This document shows positions 34,375 to 44,100 of a stretch of DNA of 64,000 nt, piece after piece. The notes under the pieces are model-generated. The model made no database searches, was not told the DNA's origin, and saw only the letters and a program-made list of their open reading frames with translations. The first letter of the stretch is position 1; every line of letters begins with the position of its first letter. Source of the stretch: Planctomycetaceae bacterium (GTDB lineage: Bacteria > Planctomycetota > Planctomycetia > Planctomycetales > Planctomycetaceae); assembly GCA_041398785.1 (NCBI GenBank), contig JAWKUA010000006.1:186001-250000 (forward strand), written 5' to 3'. A program made the translations under genes and the position numbers.

Positions 34375-36050
34375 TCATCGGTCAGGCAGCGTCAGCGTGA
34401 CGTCGTGAGAGTCATTCGTTCTCAGGGAAACGTTATTTCCTTCGCGTTCGAACTGATCCTGAAGTGTTTTCCAGACAACCTGCTGCGGCTCCGTCAGCAC
34501 GGCGGACAGTTTGTCGTCGGGTATCCGAAACAGCGGCACGACCAGCAGCTCCAATTCCCGGACCGGCGGCTGACGAATGGTGATGACGTCCGGAAACGCG
34601 GCATCCACGAGCGTCCGCAGCGGCTCCCGCTGATCCGGCGTCAGCCAGAGTTCCCTGTCCAGCATCGCCGTGACGTAGCTGACGGCGGCCTGCCGCTGAA
34701 AAGGACGAGGATTCCGAACCGCAGCCGTCCGGGCGACCACTGCCACGGTGTGCTGCCAGAGTTTCTGATCGTCGACGGCATCAAGCGAAGGGCCGCGAAT
34801 GTGAAGAGTGTGTACCGCAAACCAAAATGAATCGCCACAAATCCAAAGGTCCTCTGTTCCCGAGTAAACCCATGATGTTCAAGAAGTCCTGACTTCCAAT
34901 CTGCCAGACATTTCTCGGTCGCTCCTTTCCCCGCCACAACGAGTTTTCTCCTGGCCTGCGGGGACAGATCCCATCTTGCTTCCAGTGCGGCGACCTTCCT
35001 TTGAACGTCGGCATCAAACTGTTCGCGAAGTTCAGGTAAGGCACCAATGATTTGAACCTCCAGCCGCCGCATGCCCTTATCGAAATCTGTCGGGGGATCA
35101 CTATCGATGTTGAGCCGAACGCGAGTTTGCCTGGCACCGTCTTCTTTCGGTCGTGGCGCAAGGTAGTTCAGAACGCCCTGCTGTCCGGGTGTCAAGACGT
35201 CGCCGGCAAGATTGTTCAGCAGCAGGTCCAGTGAGCGCTGCCCGAGCGGTGCCTGTTCACCGTGAAAGACGAACAGTCCCGCGTCCAGATCCGCCAGACG
35301 GTGATGCACGTGCCCGATGCGGTCGCGAAGCGCTTCGGAAAACGGACCGTATTGTTCCGGCGTCAGACGGATTTCTTCGTCCACCAGGCTGACGATGTAC
35401 TGCAGATTCGCGGCTCGAATGAAGTCCCGGCGTTCGTCCAGCAGGGTGACAAAATCCGTGTGCTGTTTCTCCGTCAGCACACCCCGGGTGATCTGTGTCA
35501 CGCGACTGCGAACCAGGCAGTTCCAGGTCGTCGCATCCTGAGTGAACATCAATGGAGCACAATCCGGAAGCAGCCGCGCAGGACCATTGCGGTTTTCTGC
35601 GACATTCTCGCGAAGGGACTCCAGCTTCTCCTTCAGGATCTCGTCCACACGGTCACGCTGCACGGGCGACCAGCCACACAACTGGTCAGTCCACTGCCGA
35701 AAGGCCGCCGCATGCACCTGCAAGCGGTCGCGACAACCGTCGACGTCCGGCGTCACCGGCTCTACGTCAGCCGGTGCGGCACCAAACCGATCCGGCGGCT
35801 TCAGGATCTCAGACCACCGCCTGACAACGATCCCCTGCCGGCGAAGCTGCATCACTTGCTGCATTGCGGCCAGGCGCGCCGCTGCTGCCTGCTCTTGCCT
35901 CTCCTGCAGTTCTTTCTGCAATCTTTCGCGAGCTTCACGCAGGTCGGCCTCAGCGTCTTCGGCCTGCGGCTGATCATCCTGCGCGAACGCCGTGCCGGGC
36001 GTTGTCGCATTGATAAACGTAAGCAACAGCAGTCCCAGGAGTGGTTTCAT
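34375..36050 (-). CDS. Secreted LTxxQ-repeat protein, paralogue C (one frameshift)
   Basis: Start ATG 36050 (MKPLLGLLLLTFINATTPGTAFA-Q, signal peptide; GGGAG ribosome site). It has an Arg/Glu/Gln-rich helical insert (~30-65) lacking in A and B. Motifs include VLTEKQ, RLTPEQY, VLTPGQQ, DLSPQAR, WLTPDQR and VLTEPQQ. The first frame carries the protein to about 34815 (HFGLRYTL), after which the second frame continues HIRGPSLDAVDDQKLWQHTV, aligning with RYGLSLPRTEQLDQNNLWQHTV of paralogue B. One base is missing near 34807-34815. Divergent from the DUF4175-like gene. Function unknown; the shared KLVVAGKGA-C-xxW segment in all three suggests a conserved central site. Confidence 0.82.
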
Positions 36051-36212
36051 CGGAAGACTCCCTGACGAACACGGCATGCCTTTCCTGTCACGGACCCGAA
36101 GCGCGTCGGGACGGAGGGTGACTCACGGCGGATGCCCGAATAACGTGCCAGGACGCGAACTTCCCGCGGTCCGGCAACCGATCGACGACCACTTTCCAGA
36201 CAGAATGCTAGA

Positions 36213-36242
36213 CAAAATGTCATTAAACCAGGCAAAATGTCA
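36213..36242 (+). promoter_or_regulatory. Paired CAAAATGTCA sites, possible operator
   Basis: CAAAATGTCA occurs exactly at 36213-36222 and 36233-36242, start to start 20 bases, which is two helical turns and puts both on the same DNA face. A weaker form (CAGAATGCTA) precedes at 36201-36210. The pair lies in the 344-base divergent region between paralogue C and the DUF4175-like gene, otherwise without recognised features. Confidence 0.45.
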
Positions 36243-36394
36243 ACCGACAACTGTCCGTTGGGAGTTCAGTCGTCGCGAGAGTGTTTTGCTGTGCCGGCGA
36301 TTTCGCGAAGTTTTGCCACTGCTGATTCCGGCGTCCCGCGAATATACTACGCTGTTCTGCGCCCTGCCTGCGGTAACCACCGAATTCGGAGACC

Positions 36395-39166
36395 ATGCTG
36401 ATGAGCGTCCACGAACTGCGGCTGCCTGAAACCACGACGCGGCGGCTGATTGAATTCCGCAGGAAAGTCCGGGCGATCAAGATCGCTGAAGGAGTCCTGG
36501 CCGGATTGTTTGGACTCGCGGTTTCGTACATCGCGGTATTCACGCTTGACCGCTTCGTGGACACGCCGGCCCTGCTGAGGGGCATGATTCTGGTTGCCGG
36601 CAGCGTCGGCATGGGAATCTTCTTCCCGCTGAAGTGTCATCGCTGGGTCTGGAAGACTCGCCGGATGGAGCAGGTGGCGACGCTGCTGAAGCATCGCTTT
36701 CCGTCGCTGGGCGACCAGTTGCTGGGCGTCGTCGAACTGGCTCGCGGAGACGGACCGCGGGACAGCAGTGCCACGCTGGCTCACGCGGCCATCAACCAGG
36801 TCGACAGTATCGTCCGGGACCGGGACTTTTCCGATGCCGTCCCGAAGCCTCGTCATCGATCCTGGGCCGTGATCGCGGGAGTTCCCCTGGCTCTGATGCT
36901 GCTGGCTCTGCTGATCGTGCCCGCCGCCGGAACCAATGCGCTGGCTCGCTGGCTGACTCCGTGGAGAAACGTGGAACGGTACACGTTTACTCAACTGCAG
37001 CCGCTGCCGGAAAGTATCGTTGTGCCTCACGGCGAAGAGTTCTCGCTGGAAGCGGAACTGGCAAAGTCCACCGAATGGACTCCGTCGGCAGGCACGGTCC
37101 ACGTCAGCGGTCAGGTGCCGGTTCGAAGCGAGCGGAAAGACAATCGTTACGACTTCCTTGTTCCGCCACAAACCGAAAACACGGCGCTGAATCTGCGGAT
37201 CGGTGATGTTCGCGAGTCGATTGAAGTGCAGCCGGCGACTCGGCCGGAACTGAAGGCCATGCAGGCTACGGTAAAGCTGCCCGCCTATCTGCAGCGAACC
37301 AGCGACGTGACCACCGACGTTCGCGGCGGCGTGATTTCGCTTGTAAAGGGCGCGGTTGCCAGCTTCGAAGCGGAAGTCAGCCGAAAGCTCACCGAGGCGA
37401 CCGCCAAAACTTCTCACGACGACAGCAACGCCGACAACGGTGATGCAATCTCGCCGGAAACTGAGCAGCGGGATCAGAGTCCCGTCGTGCAGCAAGTCCG
37501 TGAGAACCGCATCGTGACAAATCCCATCGCCGTCGCTGATTCGGCGGCCGTGTCGTTTGAGTGGAAGGACGAACTTGGACTCGAATCGAAATCGCCCTTC
37601 ATCCTGCGAATCAAGGCGATCGAAGACACGAATCCCATGATCGCCTGCGTGCAGAAGGACCCGCAGCAGGTGGTGCTTTCCACCGATACCATTACCTTCG
37701 ACCTGCACGCCGACGACGATTTCGGTGTGAAGCAGATCGGCCTGGAATGGAACGGCATTGAAGATCCGCTGAGAAATCCGAATCCCGATGCCGGCGGGAA
37801 AGTCGTGTCCGGCGGCAGCCCCGAAGCCACCGCTCTGCAGGCCGTGGCGACCTTCTGCGCGGACACCGATAACGTTCCCGCTCAAACGCTGGAAGTGCGA
37901 GCGTACGCGGACGACTACAAGCCGGAAGGCGGTCGAGCGTACTCGCCCACATACGTGCTGCATGTGATGACGCCGGCGGACCATGCCGTCTGGATGGCCG
38001 CTCAGTTGCGCCGCTGGGCAAGCCGCGCGGATGACGTCTATGAAGAGGAAATGAGGCTGCACGACGCGAACCGCGAACTGCGAAGGATGGACCAGGACGA
38101 ACTGCAGCAGCCGGAAACTCGCCGCCGCATCGAGCAACAGGCCGCGGCCGAACGCGCGAATGCCAATCGACTCGGCGGAGTCACCATTCAGGGCAACCAA
38201 CTCATCGAACAGGCGCTGCGTAATCCGGAGATGATGGTCGGACATCTGGAAACATGGGCTCAGGCGCTGAAAAAGCTGGAAGAGATCGCCGACAACCGCA
38301 TGCCCTCCGTCGCCGATCTGCTGGACGAAGCTGCAAAGAACACCGTCAAGTCCGCGGCCAAACCAAACACGCCAGCCGGTCCCCGATCCGCGTCCATGAA
38401 GAAGTCCAGCCCTGCTGTCGGAAACAACCGAAGCGAACAGTCACCAAAACCTGGTGGTTCGCCCGACGAAAACGATCAGCAGAAACCGTCCGTCCCGCAG
38501 ATCGTCGACGTCGAATCCGGATTCAATGAAACCGACGACAAGGACAAAGACGAGAACGATCAACCGCCATCCAAAGGCGGAAGCAAACTCGGACTGCCGT
38601 CGACCGTTCTGCAGGGCGGTCCGAAGCCAAAGAAGGAGGACGGTCAGCAATGTCCGGCTCAGGAACAGGTCGACGAGGCGGTTGAAGAACAGACCGATCT
38701 GCTGGCGGACTTTGAAAAGATCCGCGAGGAGCTGCAGGGAATTCTGGACGACCTGGAAAACAGCACGTTCGTCAAACGGTTCAAGTCCGCGTCACGCAAG
38801 CAACTGGAAGTGGCGGCCGACCTGAACCGCACACTGTTTAAGGGTTTCGGCGTGGACTCCATGAAACTCGACGAGCGTCAGCAGGAACAATCCGGCAGGA
38901 TTGCCGAACGTGAAGAGTTGCAGAGTCGCCATGTGTGGACGATTCAATCGGATCTGGAAGCCTATTTTGGACGAAAGCGAGACAAGAAACTCGGACGCAT
39001 CCTGGAAGAGATGGAAGGCACAGAAGTCGTTCGCAGGATCGGCGAACTTGGCGGCCGGGTCCGTGCCAACATGAGCGGCGAGTCGATCTCGCGAGCGGAG
39101 TTCTGGGCCGATACGCTCGATCGCTGGGGGGAAGAACTTGTCTCCCCGTCGCCGGGCGGTACCTGA
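36395..39166 (+). CDS. DUF4175-like membrane protein, first part (ends at in-frame UGA)
   Basis: 923 residues. Two N-terminal helices (AEGVLAGLFGLAVSYIAVFTL and GMILVAGSVGMGIFFPL) and a third at ~170 (WAVIAGVPLALMLLALLIVPAAG) precede a long periplasmic region with beta segments, followed by charged coiled-coil and Lys/Pro-rich linkers. This is the DUF4175-like layout found near MoxR/vWA genes in planctomycetes. The frame stops at TGA 39164-39166, but the same frame continues directly as a sensible sequence (next entry). The part before the stop ends in SPSPGGT. A CGGAG ribosome site precedes the ATG at 36395; a second ATG is two codons in. It is divergent from the LTxxQ genes and shares the control region at 36.2 kb. 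Confidence 0.85.
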   Translation: MLMSVHELRLPETTTRRLIEFRRKVRAIKIAEGVLAGLFGLAVSYIAVFTLDRFVDTPALLRGMILVAGSVGMGIFFPLKCHRWVWKTRRMEQVATLLKHRFPSLGDQLLGVVELARGDGPRDSSATLAHAAINQVDSIVRDRDFSDAVPKPRHRSWAVIAGVPLALMLLALLIVPAAGTNALARWLTPWRNVERYTFTQLQPLPESIVVPHGEEFSLEAELAKSTEWTPSAGTVHVSGQVPVRSERKDNRYDFLVPPQTENTALNLRIGDVRESIEVQPATRPELKAMQATVKLPAYLQRTSDVTTDVRGGVISLVKGAVASFEAEVSRKLTEATAKTSHDDSNADNGDAISPETEQRDQSPVVQQVRENRIVTNPIAVADSAAVSFEWKDELGLESKSPFILRIKAIEDTNPMIACVQKDPQQVVLSTDTITFDLHADDDFGVKQIGLEWNGIEDPLRNPNPDAGGKVVSGGSPEATALQAVATFCADTDNVPAQTLEVRAYADDYKPEGGRAYSPTYVLHVMTPADHAVWMAAQLRRWASRADDVYEEEMRLHDANRELRRMDQDELQQPETRRRIEQQAAAERANANRLGGVTIQGNQLIEQALRNPEMMVGHLETWAQALKKLEEIADNRMPSVADLLDEAAKNTVKSAAKPNTPAGPRSASMKKSSPAVGNNRSEQSPKPGGSPDENDQQKPSVPQIVDVESGFNETDDKDKDENDQPPSKGGSKLGLPSTVLQGGPKPKKEDGQQCPAQEQVDEAVEEQTDLLADFEKIREELQGILDDLENSTFVKRFKSASRKQLEVAADLNRTLFKGFGVDSMKLDERQQEQSGRIAEREELQSRHVWTIQSDLEAYFGRKRDKKLGRILEEMEGTEVVRRIGELGGRVRANMSGESISRAEFWADTLDRWGEELVSPSPGGT

Positions 39167-39187
39167 CCAGGCGGAAAAGGCGACAGT

Positions 39188-39772
39188 TTGCCGCCATCAA
39201 TCATTCTGGAAGTGATGCGAATTCTGGAAGGCGAAATGGATCTTCGCGACGAAACCCGTTCCCTGGAACAGGCTCGCGCGGCGATCGAACCGGATCAGTT
39301 TCACGATCGGGCCAACGGACAGTCGAAGACTCAGGACGACCTGCACTCCCGAACGCAAAACGTCATCAGGGACATCCGGGCGATTCCCGACGGCGATCAG
39401 AAATTCGTCAAGGAAATCAACATCATCACGCAGGCCGCCGCGGCGATGAATGACGCGACGGGCATTCTGAAACGACCGGACACCGGACCGGAAGCCATTG
39501 CCGCCGAAACAGAAGCCATCGAACTGCTGCTGCAGGCCAAGCGCAGCAATCCCAACGGCGGCGGTGGCGGCGGCGGAGCGACTCCCGGCGGCGGGGGCGG
39601 CGGCACGACGGACGAAGCGGCTCTGGCACTACTGGGACCGGGGTCGAACAGGAACGCCACGATCGAAGAACGCGGAGTCCGCCAGATGACCGGCAAGACT
39701 CAGGACGCCCTGCCCGCCGAATTCCGCGACGGCCTGGACGCATTTTTCAACGCAGTTGAAAGCAGACGTTGA
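39188..39772 (+). CDS. C-terminal continuation of the DUF4175-like protein
   Basis: The frame is the same as that of the preceding gene: seven sense codons (PGGKGDS) follow the TGA, and then LPPSIILEVMRILEGEMDLRDETRSLEQARAAI. The only possible start for separate translation is a TTG at 39188 with no good ribosome site. The part is helical, then has a glycine run (~residues 123-138) and a short C-terminal helix ending AFFNAVESRR, which looks like the end of the parent protein. I therefore read it as one protein cut by a single stop codon. UGA is followed by C, a context known for leaky termination, and a small hairpin (39170-39195) lies four bases downstream. Confidence 0.75.
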   Translation: MPPSIILEVMRILEGEMDLRDETRSLEQARAAIEPDQFHDRANGQSKTQDDLHSRTQNVIRDIRAIPDGDQKFVKEINIITQAAAAMNDATGILKRPDTGPEAIAAETEAIELLLQAKRSNPNGGGGGGGATPGGGGGGTTDEAALALLGPGSNRNATIEERGVRQMTGKTQDALPAEFRDGLDAFFNAVESRR

Positions 39773-39832
39773 CACCAGCACGGCGGCTCGCATGTCTTGC
39801 CGTCGAGGCAAGTGCCAACCGGGGGTATGTTG

Positions 39833-40891
39833 ATGAGAAGTCTGACGCTGTTGGTCTCAATCGCCGCACTGCTTCCCGCCGCCACTGTGGCGCAGGATCC
39901 GGAACTTCGGTTCGGAGACGACGTTCCGCGTGATGTCGAGTTGATTTATGAACGCGGACTGCAGTGGCTGATCGACAATCAACTGGAAAACGGTGGCTGG
40001 GACGGTGCCGAGTATGGTCGCGGCGGAGGAGGATCCGGGAACAGCGGCATCACCGGCATGTGCGTCATGGTGTTTCTTGCCAGCGGCGAGGATCCCAACT
40101 ACGGCAAATACAGCACCTACATTCGCAAAGCCCTGCGGAACATCATTCGCGGCCAGGACAGCAGTACCGGATATCTGCCGGCCAGCATGTACCACCACGG
40201 TTTCGGGATGCTGGGATTGTCTGAAGCGTACGGTGCCGTTGACGATGAGCTGCTGTGGCAGGGTGAGCCGGATGCCGAAAACCAGCGCAGCATTGGTGAA
40301 GCTCTGGAGCTTGCGGTCCGGTGTTCGATCACGGCACAGAAGCAAAACCAATGGGGTGGCTGGCGCTATTCGCCAACATCGCGCGATGCGGATACTTCTG
40401 TTTCCGGAGCCGTCATGATGGGACTGCTGGCGGCTCGCAATGCCGGCATCAGAATTCCGGACGAGGCCATGGACAAGGGCCTGGACTATTTTCGCAAGAT
40501 GACATCGGATCGGGGCGGCGTCGGCTATTCCGGAGGAGTCGGAGGGCTGGGCGGATCAAAAAACCTGCAGGCGATCGCAACGCTTGTGTACGCCATCGGT
40601 CATCGCAAGGATCTGAAGGAATACAAGGGCGTATTGAATCAGGTGATGCTGAATATTGAGCACGACGAACCCAGCTACCCGTTCTATTTCCGCTACTACA
40701 TGGCTCAGGCGCTGTTTCAGGGGGATTTCGAATCGTGGCAAAAATGGAACCAGCGCACGATTCGTCAGCTAAAGGACCTGCAGTCGGACGACGGCAGCTT
40801 CACCAGCCAGCACGGGCAGGCTTACGGGACTTCCATGTCACTGCTGGCTCTGGCCCTGAATTATCGATTTCTGCCGATCTACGAACGATAG
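39833..40891 (+). CDS. Secreted terpenoid-cyclase/prenyltransferase-fold repeat protein
   Basis: About 352 residues. Signal peptide MRSLTLLVSIAALLPAATVAQ. The mature part is an alpha/alpha barrel with squalene-cyclase-type repeats: LQWLIDNQLENGGWDGAEYG, the segment ITGMCVMVFLASG, ITAQKQNQWGGWRYSPTSRDADTSVSGAVMMGLLAARNAG and LKDLQSDDGSFTSQHGQAYGTSMSLLALAL. The QxxxGGW repeats are visible but no DxDD cyclase acid triad, so a binding rather than a catalytic role is likely. The ATG at 39833 was chosen for the GGGGG site nine bases upstream; other ATGs lie a few codons earlier. It directly follows the DUF4175-like gene and is probably co-transcribed. Confidence 0.9.
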   Translation: MRSLTLLVSIAALLPAATVAQDPELRFGDDVPRDVELIYERGLQWLIDNQLENGGWDGAEYGRGGGGSGNSGITGMCVMVFLASGEDPNYGKYSTYIRKALRNIIRGQDSSTGYLPASMYHHGFGMLGLSEAYGAVDDELLWQGEPDAENQRSIGEALELAVRCSITAQKQNQWGGWRYSPTSRDADTSVSGAVMMGLLAARNAGIRIPDEAMDKGLDYFRKMTSDRGGVGYSGGVGGLGGSKNLQAIATLVYAIGHRKDLKEYKGVLNQVMLNIEHDEPSYPFYFRYYMAQALFQGDFESWQKWNQRTIRQLKDLQSDDGSFTSQHGQAYGTSMSLLALALNYRFLPIYER

Positions 40892-41111
40892 ACAAGACCG
40901 AAAGATTCGCGAGCAGGTACGCTCGCGTTCGCCTCAGCGCGGTCGGCAGATCAGAAACCGGCAAGGAATAAAGGAAGCGACTTCATTCGCTCGCACAGCG
41001 TGAAGCCGGATTCCGCGACGCAACAGGCAGTGACACGTACGTTGTGAGCGGCAGGTCGTGTTGCCTGCCTGCTCACGGTCACGAGATACAAGACGAATTG
41101 GCAGAATTTCC

Positions 41112-44100
41112 ATGCACAGACATGTTCCCGCACTACTGTTGCTGCTGTGGTTTCTCACAGTTCCGGCGTCCGCTGTCGACAAGCCCATCCTTTTCTGGGC
41201 CAGCGGCGACAGCCTTGAAGGTCAGTTGTTGTCAGCGGATTCCAAATCGCTGACATGGCAGACTCCGCTGTTTGCCGATCCGTTGAACATCCGTCTGCCG
41301 GTCCTGGCGGCCATTCGGTTCCCGGACGACGAGTCGCAGCCGATTGACGATCTGTTCCGCATTGTCCTGCGCAACGGTGACGTGCTGAGCGGGACGCTGA
41401 CGGCGGTCAGTGACACGGCCTTTGGTTTCGAGAGCCGGCGACACGGACAGTTTCGTCTGCACCGCGATCAGATTCGCAATTTGCGAAGAATCAATACACC
41501 CGGACTGTTCTATCTGGGACCGCAGGGGCTGGACGGCTGGACTCGGCCCGGCTCAACAGATTCGCCCGAAAACTGGCGTGAGGAACTGGGCGGCCACCTG
41601 GCCACATCGAAATCCGAAGCCGCGATCTTCCGGGCGCTGAAGCTGCCGGAAACGTGCGAGATTGAAGTCGTGCTGCAGTCAACCGGGCAGCCTTCGTTCA
41701 TGATGGCGTTTAACACGGATGAGACGAATTCGCTGCGGCTGGAAACGTGGGCCAACGTGCTGGTTGTTCTCAGCGGACTGGAATTCAACGAAATCGACAC
41801 ACTGACGGACGAGCAGCGAAAGGTTCATCTGCATCTGTTTCTGGATCGCCGCGCGGGAACCCTGTCGGTGTACCGGGACAACGGGCAGAAACTGGCTCAG
41901 ATGCAGGGCAGCCCGGAACGATCCCCCGAGACCGGGCTGCTGTTCCGCAACGGCGACGGCAATCTGACGCTGACGCATTTGCGCGTCAGCCAGTGGGACG
42001 GCAATCCTCCCCAGGAACTGAAGGCCGGTGAAAGCCGCGTTCACCTTCCGGACGGCACGATTCAATACGGCCGGCTGAGCGGCGTTTCGGACGATGGCAG
42101 TCGCCTGAAGTTTGCCGCCGGTGACGACGTCACGGAACTGGCAATCAGCGAATTGTCGACCATCATTGTCAACGACGACCCGGAGATTGTCCCTGGCCAA
42201 TCTGCTGCACGTGTCGTGTGGGAAGATGGTTCGATTGTCTCCGGCAAGATCAGCGAAATTCGCGGAAACATGATTTCCGTGTCGACCGACTATTCGGACA
42301 CACCGATCACCTCCGCGATGAACGGCGTCCGGCGAATTAGTCTGCCGGCAACCGAAATGCCGTCCGACGAACCGGACCAGCTTTTCTTTGACGGCGGTGC
42401 GCTGAAAGGAAACCTGATTGTTCAGGATGGTCAGGAATCTCCGATCCGCTGGAAACCGCTGGGCGGGATCAACGCTTCGGCTCTGGCAGGAGGCGGCGAC
42501 GCCCGCTTTCTGCGAGGCGCGGCGGCGACGGAAATAACGTTCGACCAGCAGTCATTCCCGGATGTGATCTATCTGGTAAACGATGACGTACTGCCGTGCC
42601 GGCTGGAATCGTCATCCGAAGACAGCGTCACGATTTCCACTCCGCTTTCAGAAGTCAGGCAGATTGCGGCGGAACACGTGAAGGCCGTTGAACTGCTGTC
42701 CGGAGGCCGATCGGGACAGACCGGCTTTGATACGGACGGCTGGAAGCGTATCAACGGCTCGGCAAAGATCACGAAGGACACGATCGAGTTCGCGACCACG
42801 GGTGGCGTCGGGCATCCGTCGGTCCTGTCCGGAGACACGGTTCAGTTTCGGTTGAAATGGAATTCTGAACAGATTTCGACATTGTCGCTGATGTTGTTCG
42901 CCGATCGGCTGGGAATGAATACCGAGACGGCCACTTCGATCGGCCTGGTATGTGCCGGCGATCAGCTTCAGATTTCGGATGGCAAGAGGAACGCAGATCC
43001 TCAAATGGCGTTCATGATGATGCAGGGAGTCGCCCAGGGCGGCAACAGTATTTCCGTCAAGGATCAGACAGCGAACATCGTGCTGACAATCGTCAGCGGC
43101 GAACTGCACATCGCCGTCGACGGGACCGAAGTTCGCAGCGTGAAACTGAATCCTGATGGAATCGGCCAATCGGGAATGCTGATTCAGGCGCAGGCAATTG
43201 GCGGCCCGGCACGAGTCCGGGGATTTCAGGGCCGCGTCGGCAGCAGCGGCGGCGGAATGGAGATTTCCAATTTTCGCGTCGGCAGCAGGGCCGGTGCTTC
43301 GATTCGAGCGTTCATCAACGACGAGGTCCGCGAATTGACGCTGACCGTTCCGCGATTTCGACGCAATGACCCGCCGACTCATGTGCTGATTGCTCCCAAC
43401 GGCGACCTGCTTCGCGGCCGGCTGGTCGCCGTAAGTGATAGCGAAATCACGTTTGAGTCACGCCTGGAACAGTTCCGATTCGAACGTAACCGCGTCGCCG
43501 CCATCATCTGGCTGGGACCGCTTCCGGAATCGACCGACACCGCTGGCAGCGACGATCACGACGACGCGGCAAATGCAGCGATCGCGGATGCAGGCCCGGC
43601 AAACGAACGTGCGGGCGATCCGGACGAAACCGGTTTCGTTGAAGTCACCGATGCCCCCGCCGACAACCCACGGAAGGACGCGGATCAGCGGCCTGCTCTG
43701 CCGGGCGGAATTCAGGCGATTCTGGATGGCGGTTTCAATCTGACGATGACTCCCGCGATTGCCGTCGACGGAAAACTGATCGGTCATTCGCCGGAACTGG
43801 GACAATGTACTGTCCCGGCGTCCGCGATTTCTGAACTGTTTGTGGGTCATCCGGAAAGTCGTCAGAAGATCGTGACGTACACGCGGTGGGTGCCGAAACG
43901 CGGGCTGGAACCGGACTGGGATATCCCGGACGCCGGAGCCGCACAGGTCTCACCGCTGATCGGGCAGGAAGTCGCCGACTTCGAACTGCCGACGCTCGAT
44001 GGCGAGACGTTCCGGTTGTCCGATCATGCCGACAAGGTCATCGTGCTGGACTTCTGGGCCACATGGTGCGGACCGTGCGTGATGGCTCTGCCTCAATATG

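Noticed and set aside
36347..38245. 632-codon open frame antisense to the DUF4175-like gene
   Set aside because: It is the mirror of a GC-rich coding strand, has His/Arg/Gln-rich unnatural composition and no ribosome site, while the sense protein has helices and domain-like structure.
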